In this document: positions 1-6,512 of the stretch, in pieces
Position numbering within the stretch: position 1 is the stretch's first letter
How the letters are laid out: every line of letters starts with the position of its first letter
Assembly (NCBI GenBank): GCA_017396055.1
Contig: JAFQND010000128.1
Location: 1 to 6,889 of the forward strand
Origin: Oscillospiraceae bacterium
GTDB lineage: Bacteria; Bacillota; Clostridia; Oscillospirales; Ruminococcaceae
Direction: 5' to 3'
DNA length: 6,889 nt
The notes under the pieces: model-generated
What the model was told of the DNA's origin: nothing
The model's input: the letters and a program-made list of their open reading frames with translations, nothing else
The model's database searches: none
Program-made: the position numbers and the translations under genes

Positions 1-539
1 TCAAAAGCAACGCCGTCGACGAAGCCTTCAAAGTCGATCTTGGTGGTGTCGTCCATCTGAGCAGCACGGTCCTCAACGGTAACGGTGCGGGCATTGCGGG
101 AACGCATGCGGTCGATCTCGGTGGTGATCTCTTCCTCGGTAACTTCAACAGCTTCCTTGGCAGCGGTCAGACCCTTGTACTGGCTGACAGTAACTTCGGG
201 CTTAACAACGCAGATAGCCTTGAAAGTAACACCTTCCTCTTTGGAAACGGCGGTAACTTCAACTTCGGGACGAACAACGATCTGGAGCTCAGACTCAGCG
301 TAAGCAGCCTCAAGAGCGCCGGGAGCAACACTATTTACAGCCTCTTCAAAGAAGATCTGCTCGCCGTACAGCTTCTCGATGGTCTTGCGGGGAGCTTTGC
401 CCTGACGGAAACCGGGGACCTGGAACTTCTTGACGTTCTTTTTGTAGGCAGCCTGAACAGCAGTCTCAAAAGCCTCGGCGTCGACAGTGATGATCAGCTC
501 GTATTTGTTGGTCTCGATCTGATTCTTGGATACTAACAT
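1..539 (-). CDS. tig: Trigger factor, N-terminal part (cut by left edge)
   Basis: Ribosome-associated chaperone and peptidyl-prolyl isomerase that shields nascent chains at the exit tunnel. The 179 visible residues start MLVSKNQIETNKYEL and carry the ribosome-docking signature GFRQGKAPR at residues 43-51. That places the ribosome-binding domain at about 1-112. A linker follows, and the start of the FKBP-like PPIase domain is seen as DDTTKIDFEGFVDGVAF up to the window edge; full-length proteins are about 430 residues, so most of the gene lies outside. The ATG at 537-539 is chosen because AGGAGG (548-553) sits 8 bases upstream and homology begins there. A promoter and a 5'-leader hairpin precede it. 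Codons lean heavily to GTT, GCT, AAG and ACC, more than in the neighbours, which fits a highly expressed gene. In many bacteria tig is followed by clpP and clpX; that side is not visible. Identification is firm. Confidence 0.96.
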   Translation of the reverse strand, partial: MLVSKNQIETNKYELIITVDAEAFETAVQAAYKKNVKKFQVPGFRQGKAPRKTIEKLYGEQIFFEEAVNSVAPGALEAAYAESELQIVVRPEVEVTAVSKEEGVTFKAICVVKPEVTVSQYKGLTAAKEAVEVTEEEITTEIDRMRSRNARTVTVEDRAAQMDDTTKIDFEGFVDGVAF

Positions 540-547
540 GGGAACAT

Positions 548-553
548 CCTCCT
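548..553 (-). promoter_or_regulatory. Shine-Dalgarno site of tig
   Basis: A perfect AGGAGG on the minus strand lies 8 bases before the ATG at 537-539. An ATG overlapping this site (ATGTTCCCATGTTAG) reaches a stop after four codons, so the second ATG is the start. Confidence 0.85.
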
Positions 554-561
554 ATTGATTC

Positions 562-586
562 CTTCAGCGGGCGAATAGCCCGGAAG
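562..586 (-). promoter_or_regulatory. Hairpin in the tig 5' leader
   Basis: On the minus strand CGGGC-TATTC-GCCCG forms a 5-bp GC stem, extended by CTTC pairing with GAAG across a CT bulge. It lies about 8 bases upstream of the SD site, inside the predicted leader, and no U-tract follows in the sense direction, so it is not a terminator for tig. Read on the plus strand, the same hairpin is followed by TTGTTTTT (587-594) and would look like an intrinsic terminator for antisense RNA. The structure is seen by eye; its function is inferred. Confidence 0.5.
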
Positions 587-608
587 TTGTTTTTATACCA
601 TCTTTTTT

Positions 609-638
609 AGTATAGCATAAAACGTTTTTAGATGCCAG
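609..638 (-). promoter_or_regulatory. Predicted sigma-A promoter of tig (extended -10)
   Basis: Reading the minus strand, the -35 element CTGGCA (633-638, 4 of 6 to TTGACA) is followed by an 18-base spacer and the -10 element TATACT (609-614, 5 of 6). An extended -10 TG precedes it in TGCTATACT. The start point would fall near 602, giving a leader of about 60 bases. The spacer contains the palindrome AAAACGTTTT (619-628). This would give tig its own transcription start apart from the upstream genes, consistent with its distinct codon bias. Confidence 0.65.
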
Positions 639-670
639 TGTTTTCTTAAAATTTTCTCGATTCCTGCAAT

Positions 671-1348
671 TTACATAATAAATTTCGGTTCGAATTGGAG
701 AAAATCGCCAGAAACAAGGTGGAAATTGATCCCGTAGCGGGGACCGTTGATGGCGTGGCTGATGCGGTAGCCGTGAATGTGGCCGTAATAGACCTCTTTG
801 ACATCATATTCTTTGAGAATCTCGATGATCTCGGGACAATCGCCGCTGCCGAAAACAGGCGGATAATGGAAAAATACGATGGGCTCGCCGCCCAGCTTCT
901 TTCCTGCCTCCAGCGAGAGACGAAGACGTCCGCATTCCCGGTTGAGGACCTTTTTATCGGTCTGATCGTTCATCCAGCCGCGGGTACCGCAGATGACATA
1001 ATCACCGTAGCGGAAGGCATTGTTAAACAGGATCTCCAGCGAAGTAATACCGTTGTCGGCAAAGTATTTTTCCACCTTCGTTTTGGTGGAAAACCAGAGA
1101 TCGTGGTTGCCCTTCAAAAGAAGCTTTCGTCCGGGAAGGCGATCGATCCAGCGAAAATCCTCCAGTGCTTCCGAGATATCCAGACCCCAGGAAATATCGC
1201 CGCCGATCACGACTATATCATCGGGATCGATGAGACGGCGCCAGTTTTCCTCCAGCCTCTCTGCGTGATTTTCCCAACCGTGGAACACATCCATGGGTTT
1301 GTCCACGCCGAAAGAAAGATGCAGGTCAGCGATGGTGTACAGACTCAT
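671..1348 (-). CDS. Calcineurin-like metallophosphoesterase
   Basis: Predicted cytosolic two-metal phosphohydrolase of 225 residues; the substrate cannot be told from sequence. The full set of family metal-ligand motifs is visible in order: D8-L-H10, GGD at 49-51 (GGDISWG), GNHD at 80-83, H161 in FHYPP, and GHIHG at 189-193. There is no signal peptide or membrane segment. The spacing GDISW...GNHDLW resembles the small stand-alone predicted phosphohydrolases of Firmicutes (COG1768-like, from memory). The start ATG follows AAAGGAG (1356-1362) by 7 bases. The gene begins 22 bases after the thrC stop, so it is probably co-transcribed with thrC. No terminator is seen after its TAA, so read-through into tig is possible. 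Family assignment is sure; phosphodiesterase or phosphatase activity on nucleotides, nucleic acid or small metabolites all remain open. Confidence 0.9.
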   Translation of the reverse strand: MSLYTIADLHLSFGVDKPMDVFHGWENHAERLEENWRRLIDPDDIVVIGGDISWGLDISEALEDFRWIDRLPGRKLLLKGNHDLWFSTKTKVEKYFADNGITSLEILFNNAFRYGDYVICGTRGWMNDQTDKKVLNRECGRLRLSLEAGKKLGGEPIVFFHYPPVFGSGDCPEIIEILKEYDVKEVYYGHIHGYRISHAINGPRYGINFHLVSGDFLQFEPKFIM

Positions 1349-1370
1349 ACGGGCGCTCCTTTCGGATGGT

Positions 1371-2861
1371 TTATTTCAGCATTTTCTTAACAGCTTCGAC
1401 CATGTCTTCGCGGGAGATGCTGGCGGTAAAGCGAACGGGTTTTCCCTTCAGATCACTGAGAGACCGCGGCATGGGAAGACCGGTAAGAGCACGGAGCTTT
1501 TCAGCCTGATCAAAGGAGTCTGCAGGAATCTCTTCGCTGCTGACGGCAGCGAGTACGCTGTCATTGAATTTATAAGGAGAAGCGGTGGAAGCAATGATCG
1601 TCTTGCGTTCGTCGCCGGTGGCTTCCAGATAATCCTCGTACACCTTGACAGCGACACCGGTATGAGTATCACAGACATAGCTGTACTTTCTGAAGGTGCG
1701 GCCGATCACATCAAGAGTATCTTCATCGTCGCAGTAGCCACCGTAGAATCCCTCGTTCAGCATTTCTTTGATCTCATCGTCGACCTCGTATTCACCGTCC
1801 TCGGCAAGGGCGGCAAACCATTCACGGACTGCTTCGTCATTGTGTCCGGAGAGGTCAAAGAGCAGTCGTTCAAGATTGGAAGAGATCAGAATATCCATCG
1901 AAGGAGAAGCGGTAGCAAAGAACTCACGATTGCGGTCATAGATACCGGCATCGATAAAATCTGTCAGAACGTTATTCTGATTGGATGCATAGATCAAAGT
2001 GCCGAAAGGTACACCCATCTTCTTAGCATAGTAGGCGGCAAGGATATTACCGAAGTTTCCGGTAGGAACAACCACATTGACTTCTTCGCCGGGAATGATC
2101 TCGCCGGTCTCCATCAGAGTAACGTAAGCAGAAACATAATAGACGATCTGAGGAACCAGACGGCCCCAGTTAATCGAGTTTGCGGAAGAGAACATCTGAC
2201 CGTTTTCGGCCAGTTCTTTGATGATCTCAGGATCGGTAAAGATTTTTTTGACGCCGCTCTGGGCATCATCGAAATTGCCCTTGATGGCGCAGACAGAAAC
2301 GTTTTCGCCTTCCTGGGTGGTCATCTGCAGCTTCTGCATGGCAGAGACACCATTCTCGGGATAGAAGACCAGCATACGGGTGCCGGGAACGTCCCTGAAA
2401 CCTTCCAGTGCGGCTTTACCGGTATCACCGGAAGTAGCGACCAGTACGACGATCTCTTTATCGGGAGCAATCTTTTTTGCAGATGCGGTCAGCAGATGAG
2501 GAAGCAGCTGCAGTGCCATATCTTTAAAGACACAGGTGGGACCATGCCACAGCTCGAGAAGATAGGCATTCTCCCCTACTTTTGAAATCTCAGAAATATG
2601 ATCGGTATCAAATTTTTCGTCGGTATAGGCACTGTCAACGCAGGCCGCCAGTTCTTCTTCGGAAAAATCGGTCAGAAATCTGGACAAAACAAATTTTGCG
2701 CGATGATTATAGCTCTTGCCGGCCAGGGTGCAAAGCTCATCCATGGTCAGTTCGGGAATTGTCTCAGGGACAAAAAGGCCGCCCTCAGCGGAAATACCGC
2801 GGGTGATGGCTTCTGCAGCGGTGACGCTCAGAGAGGCGTCACGGGTGCTGATATATCTCAT
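1371..2861 (-). CDS. thrC: Threonine synthase
   Basis: PLP enzyme that converts O-phospho-L-homoserine to L-threonine, the last step of threonine synthesis, in the cytosol. At 496 residues it has the size of the longer (type I, E. coli/yeast-like) class. Visible marks are the N-terminal YISTRDASLSVTAAEAITRG and GGLFVPE segments, the PLP-binding lysine K113 in HGPTCVFKDMALQ, the phosphate-binding loop ATSGDTGKAA (142-151), SANSINWGR (226-234) and PTGNFGN (266-272). The C-terminal region SPYKFNDSV followed by LPMPRSL is also typical. The ATG at 2859-2861 follows AAGGAG (2870-2875) by 8 bases. It is separated by 50 bases from the upstream dipeptidase gene and by 22 from the metallophosphoesterase gene. 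The usual partners hom and thrB are not in this window, so the gene is detached from a classical thr operon here. No T-box or leader peptide is apparent in the short gap before it. Confidence 0.97.
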   Translation of the reverse strand: MRYISTRDASLSVTAAEAITRGISAEGGLFVPETIPELTMDELCTLAGKSYNHRAKFVLSRFLTDFSEEELAACVDSAYTDEKFDTDHISEISKVGENAYLLELWHGPTCVFKDMALQLLPHLLTASAKKIAPDKEIVVLVATSGDTGKAALEGFRDVPGTRMLVFYPENGVSAMQKLQMTTQEGENVSVCAIKGNFDDAQSGVKKIFTDPEIIKELAENGQMFSSANSINWGRLVPQIVYYVSAYVTLMETGEIIPGEEVNVVVPTGNFGNILAAYYAKKMGVPFGTLIYASNQNNVLTDFIDAGIYDRNREFFATASPSMDILISSNLERLLFDLSGHNDEAVREWFAALAEDGEYEVDDEIKEMLNEGFYGGYCDDEDTLDVIGRTFRKYSYVCDTHTGVAVKVYEDYLEATGDERKTIIASTASPYKFNDSVLAAVSSEEIPADSFDQAEKLRALTGLPMPRSLSDLKGKPVRFTASISREDMVEAVKKMLK

Positions 2862-2886
2862 CTTTCTCTCTCCTTGATATGTATAA

Positions 2887-2913
2887 GATCCATTTCTTTC
2901 TCACGAAAGGATC
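2887..2913 (-). promoter_or_regulatory. Intercistronic hairpin between dipeptidase gene and thrC
   Basis: On the minus strand GATCC pairs with GGATC, with an inner TTTC-GTGA-GAAA stem and a five-base bulge (GAAAT) on one side. The structure overlaps the dipeptidase stop codon. What follows, TTATACATATC, is not a U-tract, so a terminator is unlikely. It may affect processing or stability of the transcript, or have no role. Confidence 0.35.
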
Positions 2914-3814
2914 ACAGATTTTCTCTGAAGAAACGTTCGGCATTGCCGAAGGTAATCTTCTCAACAAAAGCATCATCAAAATGCTTGCAGAGATTTTTGT
3001 GCCAGTCGGGAATTTTTTCCACACTGCTCAGAACAGTAGGCATAGCAGCTCCGTCAAAATCACTGCCCACAGCGATACAATCCTCGCCGCCCAGCGCAAT
3101 AATATGACGGATATGGCGGCGCAGCTCCTGGAAGGAAGCGTCGCTCTCGCCGTTGATAAATACCGGGAAGAAGTTCAGACCGATCAGACCGCCGCGGCGG
3201 ATGATTTCTTTGATCTGAAGGTCATCGAGATTTCTCTGATGGGGACAAATCTCAAAACAGTTGGAATGGGAAGCAATGAAGGGGCGCTCGGCCACTTCAC
3301 AGAGATCCCAGAATCCCATACGGCTCAGGTGAGAAACATCGATGATGATTTTATGCTTTTCCAGCTCACGAACAGCTTTCCGTCCGAAATCAGTCAGACC
3401 CGTCTCTGACTCAAATCCGCCGCCCAGCTCGTTTTCACCGTTCCAGACAAGAGTCAGGATCCTGACTCCCAGTTCGGCAAATTCGGCTATACGCTCCAGC
3501 TTTCCGCCCAGAGCAATTCCGTTTTCCACTGCGAGAATGGCATTGCAGACACCTTCGCGGATATTATCCTTGTCATAGGGGACGATTCTGTCGCTTTCGG
3601 CCATGGCCTGTTTCAGTTTTCCGACCTGTGCAAGAAAACGCTGATGAGCCTTGGCACCGCGATGGTCGTCATCGACAAAAACTGCAAAGGTCTGTACCCA
3701 CTTATCGAAGAGAAGACCTCTTTCGACAGAGAGGCTGTAATCATTATGAAGAATACTTTTGCGGCCGCTCAGACAGCGTCCCAAAGTATCACAGTGCAGA
3801 TCAAAATGGTTCAT
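2912..3814 (-). CDS. M19 family (renal dipeptidase-like) dipeptidase
   Basis: Zinc peptidase of the M19 membrane-dipeptidase family, which hydrolyses dipeptides, in some members with a D-residue at the C-terminal position. With the start chosen here it has 300 residues. All six expected metal ligands are present: H7-x-D9 (FDLHCDTL), bridging E97 (AVENG), H162 (DVSHLS), H183 (ASHSN) and D252 (GSDFDG). The end GNAERFF is also typical. No signal peptide or membrane segment is seen, so it is probably cytosolic despite the family name. The frame stays open upstream to a TTG at 3863-3865 and an ATG at 3848-3850. The ATG at 3812-3814 is preferred because family homology begins right after it and AAAGGCAGG (3820-3828) lies 5 bases before it. 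The gap to the upstream rnhB-yraN stop is 47 bases. Roles in peptide scavenging or cell-wall peptide turnover are possible but not shown. Confidence 0.92.
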   Translation of the reverse strand: MNHFDLHCDTLGRCLSGRKSILHNDYSLSVERGLLFDKWVQTFAVFVDDDHRGAKAHQRFLAQVGKLKQAMAESDRIVPYDKDNIREGVCNAILAVENGIALGGKLERIAEFAELGVRILTLVWNGENELGGGFESETGLTDFGRKAVRELEKHKIIIDVSHLSRMGFWDLCEVAERPFIASHSNCFEICPHQRNLDDLQIKEIIRRGGLIGLNFFPVFINGESDASFQELRRHIRHIIALGGEDCIAVGSDFDGAAMPTVLSSVEKIPDWHKNLCKHFDDAFVEKITFGNAERFFRENL

Positions 3815-3819
3815 GCTAA

Positions 3820-3845
3820 CCTGCCTTTCCGCCCGTTCAGGGGCG
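3820..3845 (-). promoter_or_regulatory. SD site and adjoining hairpin of the dipeptidase gene
   Basis: On the minus strand CGCCC-CTGAAC-GGGCG (3830-3845) forms a 5-bp GC hairpin that ends one base before AAAGGCAGG (3820-3828), the SD-like site for the ATG at 3812-3814. The site supports that start over the two upstream in-frame candidates, which lack a good SD. The hairpin has no U-tract and could modulate ribosome loading or block read-back from the upstream gene; this is inference. Confidence 0.5.
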
Positions 3846-3861
3846 TTCATCAGGGATTTGC

Positions 3862-4830
3862 TCAAAGGGTACGGCCTTCCAGTCCGAAGGCGTTCTTCAA
3901 CCAGTTCACCGACACGAGATCGCCGGTATCGGGTGCGAGAATGACCTCTGCCACATCAAAACGAGGCTGCAGCAGGGTGGGATTTTCTTCCAGCCATTGT
4001 GCGGCAGCACGCAGCAAACGCAGCTGTTTGGCTTCGGTCACTGCTGCGGAAGGTGAATCGAGTGCATCGGCAGAACGGGTCTTCACTTCCACAAAGAGGA
4101 TCTCCCCGCCTTGTTCAGCGATCAGATCGATCTCGCCGTGATAGGTGCGATAACCGGCAGTAACGATACTGCAGCCTTCACCCACCAGAAATTGTGACGC
4201 GATCGCCTCTCCCCTGTTTCCCGAGGAGGGATTTTTCTGCTCGGCAAGATATTTTTTCAGAAAACTCATCCGGTGGACCGGTGAAATACCGAATTCATCC
4301 AGCATCTCATAATGCAGAGCGGTACCGTAACCTTTATGCTGTTCAAAACGATATTCTGGATACTGTTCCGCCAGCTCTTTCATGTAACGGTCACGGGCAA
4401 CTTTTGCAAGGATGGAGGCGGCTGCGACAGAAGCGGAAGTGGCATCTCCTTTGACCAGAAGTCTTGTGGGAATACCGAGACCGGGATTACGGTTTCCGTC
4501 CACCAATGCCATGGAAGGTTTTACTTCCAGTCCTTCCACTGCACGGCGCATGGCAAGGTAAGTAGCTTCGAGGATATTGACCGAATCGATCTCTTCTACG
4601 GTGGCGATTCCGATACACCAGGCAAGCGCTTTCTCCTGTATTTCCGGGAAAAGAGCTTCGCGGCGCTTTTCGGTAAGCTTTTTGCTGTCATTCAGGCCTT
4701 CAATGGGATTATCCGGGTCGAGGATAACGGCAGCGGCATACACATCACCTGCCAACGGTCCTCTGCCCGCTTCATCAACACCGCAAAAGCCTGCAATATC
4801 CAATGACAGATCATATTCCCAAAGGGTCAT
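3862..4830 (-). CDS. rnhB: RNase HII fused to a YraN/UPF0102 nuclease-like domain
   Basis: One open frame of 322 residues holds two proteins that are usually separate. Residues about 10-195 are RNase HII, which cuts RNA in RNA:DNA hybrids and removes misincorporated ribonucleotides. Catalytic D19 and E20 ([12 protein letters not shown]), D111 (LVDGN) and D129 ([19 protein letters not shown]) are present, as is HKGYGT (165-170). After a short polar linker (AEQKNPSSG, 196-204), residues 205-322 are a complete YraN/UPF0102 domain. It carries NRGEAIA, GEIDLIA (D235) and FVEVKTRS (E248, K250), the GEIDLI/EVK pattern of restriction-endonuclease-like folds. Separate YraN proteins are about 115-120 residues, so nothing seems lost. 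The ATG overlaps the rbgA stop as ATGA and has AAGGAGG (4835-4841) inside rbgA, which points to translational coupling. Separate neighbouring rnhB and yraN genes are common in this order, so the fusion probably arose by loss of the spacer. YraN function is uncertain in general. Confidence 0.93.
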   Translation of the reverse strand: MTLWEYDLSLDIAGFCGVDEAGRGPLAGDVYAAAVILDPDNPIEGLNDSKKLTEKRREALFPEIQEKALAWCIGIATVEEIDSVNILEATYLAMRRAVEGLEVKPSMALVDGNRNPGLGIPTRLLVKGDATSASVAAASILAKVARDRYMKELAEQYPEYRFEQHKGYGTALHYEMLDEFGISPVHRMSFLKKYLAEQKNPSSGNRGEAIASQFLVGEGCSIVTAGYRTYHGEIDLIAEQGGEILFVEVKTRSADALDSPSAAVTEAKQLRLLRAAAQWLEENPTLLQPRFDVAEVILAPDTGDLVSVNWLKNAFGLEGRTL

Positions 4831-5702
4831 ACTTCCTCCTTGGGCGGTGTTTCCAGCGAGAGCTTGCCCAGTTTGCCTGCACGATACTCATCCAGTACCA
4901 TGATGGCGGCACGTTCGGTATTGACTTCTCCACCGCTGATCAGCATGCCTCTCTTGCGGCCTACCAGTTCCAGCAGCTCATAGGGCTCGAGACCTTCGGC
5001 AGCATCGGGTGTGATCTTGTAACGGGAAAGCAGAGCAGGATATTCCTCGCGGATCAAGGTCAGCAGACGCATGGCCAGCAGCTCGATATCCAGCACCTGG
5101 TCCTTGACGGCACCGGTGAAAGCGAGGCGTTCGCCGACTGCGGGATCGTCAAATTTAGGCCAGAGAACACCGGGCATATCCAAAAGCTCCAGATCGCGGC
5201 TGATGGTCACCCACTGTTTGCCCCTGGTGACACCGGGACGATCTTCAACCTTGGCACGCTTCTCGCCTGCCATCTTGTTGATGAAAGAAGATTTACCTAC
5301 ATTTGGGATACCAACGATCATCATTCTGAGAGGGCGGCCGGCCATACCGCGGGAGGCGCGGCGCTCGATCAGTTCTGCCAGTTCTTCGTGAACAAGGGGC
5401 AAAAACTGATTGAGACCTTTACCGGTCTTGCTGTCAACAGCAATGGCGGGAATACCGTTTTTGTGATAATAGTTCAGCCAACGGGCCGTAATCGCAGGGT
5501 CAGCGGTATCGCATTTGTTCAGTACGATCAGCTGCTTTTTACCGGAGATCCAACCGGAGAGCTCCGGGTTCGCGGAACTCTGGGGAATGCGCGCATCCCG
5601 CAGCTCGATAACAATATCTACCAAAGGAAGACACTCACCGATCATACGGCGGGTTTTGGCCATATGGCCGGGAAACCATTGGATGGAGGGGGTCTGTTCC
5701 AT
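4827..5702 (-). CDS. rbgA: Ribosome biogenesis GTPase RbgA (YlqF)
   Basis: Circularly permuted GTPase needed for late 50S subunit assembly in Firmicutes; it acts on the ribosome in the cytosol. The protein has 291 residues, a normal length. The N-terminal [13 protein letters not shown] contains the conserved histidine (H13) linked to GTP hydrolysis. The permuted order of motifs is visible: LRDARIP (35-40), G4 NKCD (62-65), SKTG (91-94), then G1 GIPNVGKS (131-138), G2 PGVT (156-159) and G3 DMPG (175-178). A helical C-terminal domain of about 100 residues is expected to contact rRNA. The ATG at 5700-5702 has AGGAGG (5711-5716) 8 bases upstream. It follows lepB by 95 bases that hold a strong hairpin, and its last bases overlap rnhB by 4. 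Identification is firm. Confidence 0.97.
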   Translation of the reverse strand: MEQTPSIQWFPGHMAKTRRMIGECLPLVDIVIELRDARIPQSSANPELSGWISGKKQLIVLNKCDTADPAITARWLNYYHKNGIPAIAVDSKTGKGLNQFLPLVHEELAELIERRASRGMAGRPLRMMIVGIPNVGKSSFINKMAGEKRAKVEDRPGVTRGKQWVTISRDLELLDMPGVLWPKFDDPAVGERLAFTGAVKDQVLDIELLAMRLLTLIREEYPALLSRYKITPDAAEGLEPYELLELVGRKRGMLISGGEVNTERAAIMVLDEYRAGKLGKLSLETPPKEEV

Positions 5703-5770
5703 GAGTTCAGCCTCCTAACAGAATATTTTGGACGGGAAAGCTACGTATTCCGAAGCATCTCCCGATATGG

Positions 5771-5791
5771 CGGGCAGAAAAATTCTGCCCG
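5771..5791 (-). promoter_or_regulatory. Perfect hairpin between lepB and rbgA
   Basis: A perfect 9-bp stem (CGGGCAGAA with TTCTGCCCG) around a 3-base loop starts 6 bases after the lepB TAA. On the minus strand it is followed by CCATATCGGGAG, with no U-tract, so it is a poor intrinsic terminator. No convincing promoter is seen between it and rbgA, so rbgA probably depends on read-through. It may protect the 3' end of the lepB message or attenuate transcription; the structure is seen, the role is inferred. The remainder of the 95-base gap holds only the rbgA SD site. Confidence 0.5.
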
Positions 5792-5797
5792 GAAATT

Positions 5798-6376
5798 TTA
5801 TCGAATCAGACCGATACCTTCAAAGGGGAGAATACGCAGGACAACTTTTCCGATCACTTCATCCTCATCCACAAAACCGATACCGGAATAACGGCTGTCG
5901 GTGGAATGATTCCGGTTGTCGCCCATGACAAAGATACAATTTTCAGGGACTGTAACGGGATAATCGTGATCACCGCGTTCGGATGGATCGATACAGGAAG
6001 ATGCGTATATCTCGATCAGCTCTTCGCCGTCGACCACAACCACACCGTCATCGGTAATGTCAACGGTCTGACCTTCGGTGGCGATGATGCGTTTGACCAG
6101 TGCTTCATTGAGGCCGGTATCTTCGGAAAGAATGACAGGGTCGCCGTTCTTGGGTTCATAGCAGAATTTCCATACGATCAGCCGGTCTCCTTCATGCAGA
6201 GTAGGCTCCATGGAAGAGCCGACAACCTGGACAGGTTTCAGGAAAATGCCGAAAATAACCGCTACGATCACCGCTGCCGACAAAAGAGCCTTGATCCATT
6301 CGATCAGTTCCTGTTTCAGTGTATTCTTTTTTCTGGGAGCTGCTGCTCCGTTTGCAAAGCCATTGTTCTCAGACAT
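5798..6376 (-). CDS. lepB: Signal peptidase I
   Basis: Membrane-bound serine/lysine protease that removes signal peptides from secreted proteins on the outer face of the membrane. The 192-residue protein has a short, basic cytosolic N-terminus (APRKKNTLKQELIEW), one hydrophobic segment at about 28-47, then GSSMEPTL with nucleophile S55 and the catalytic lysine K95 in LVKRII. GDNRNHSTDSR (152-162) is the conserved box E. One membrane segment and this size fit the Gram-positive type. The ATG at 6374-6376 has AGGAAG 4 bases upstream, with GGCAGG slightly further away. A second signal peptidase I gene lies upstream, and rbgA follows after 95 bases, as is common in Firmicutes. A possible own promoter lies at 6412-6440. 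The two paralogues differ at many positions, so this is not a recent duplication. Confidence 0.96.
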   Translation of the reverse strand: MSENNGFANGAAAPRKKNTLKQELIEWIKALLSAAVIVAVIFGIFLKPVQVVGSSMEPTLHEGDRLIVWKFCYEPKNGDPVILSEDTGLNEALVKRIIATEGQTVDITDDGVVVVDGEELIEIYASSCIDPSERGDHDYPVTVPENCIFVMGDNRNHSTDSRYSGIGFVDEDEVIGKVVLRILPFEGIGLIR

Positions 6377-6380
6377 GCGA

Positions 6381-6405
6381 CTTCCTGCCTTTCCCCGCCG
6401 GAAAG
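6381..6405 (-). promoter_or_regulatory. SD region and hairpin of lepB leader
   Basis: On the minus strand CTTTCC-GGCGG-GGAAAG (6389-6405) makes a 6-bp hairpin whose 3' arm runs into the SD region AAAGGCAGGAAG (6381-6392). If the promoter at 6412-6440 is used, the hairpin would lie at the extreme 5' end of the message, where it could stabilise the RNA or partly mask the SD site. Both roles are inferences. Confidence 0.4.
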
Positions 6406-6411
6406 ACGGGT

Positions 6412-6440
6412 ATTATCATGATTGGAATATGAGGTGATAA
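6412..6440 (-). promoter_or_regulatory. Possible promoter of the complete lepB gene
   Basis: On the minus strand TTATCA (6435-6440, 4 of 6 to TTGACA) and GATAAT (6412-6417, 5 of 6 to TATAAT) are spaced by exactly 17 bases. The start point would fall near 6405, giving a leader of about 30 bases. It lies downstream of a terminator-like hairpin, which suits an independent start for lepB, rbgA and rnhB. No extended -10 is present and the call is by eye. Confidence 0.45.
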
Positions 6441-6451
6441 AACACCAAAGA

Positions 6452-6496
6452 GGAGCCCTGCTAATAAGCACCGGAATGCTCCAGAAACAGGGTTCC
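6452..6496 (-). terminator. Possible terminator or long hairpin between the two signal peptidase genes
   Basis: On the minus strand GGAACCCTG pairs with CAGGGCTCC (8 of 9 pairs, one A-C mismatch), enclosing a nested AGCA-TTCCGG-TGCT stem. It is followed by TCTTTGGTGTTTTATC, which is T-rich but interrupted. It begins 16 bases after the stop of the upstream signal peptidase gene. The outer loop is long (27 bases), so termination may be weak or partial. On the plus strand a TTCTTTTCG stretch follows, so it could act both ways. Confidence 0.35.
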
Positions 6497-6512
6497 TTCT
6501 TTTCGTAAAACG

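Noticed and set aside
695..1390. A 231-codon plus-strand open frame opposite the metallophosphoesterase gene
   Set aside because: The minus-strand protein has all metallophosphoesterase motifs and an SD site; the plus-strand frame has neither.
1293..2585. A 430-codon plus-strand open frame opposite thrC
   Set aside because: It lies wholly antisense to a clear threonine synthase and the start of the metallophosphoesterase gene, and shows no recognisable domain. It is explained by the codon use of thrC.
3815..3865. N-terminal extension of the dipeptidase from the TTG at 3863-3865 or the ATG at 3848-3850
   Set aside because: The added residues ([17 protein letters not shown]) do not resemble the family, and neither start has a good SD site, whereas the ATG at 3812-3814 has both homology and an SD site.
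4803..5891. A 362-codon plus-strand open frame opposite rbgA
   Set aside because: It is antisense to the full RbgA protein and parts of two neighbours, with no family motif and no upstream gene or promoter of its own.
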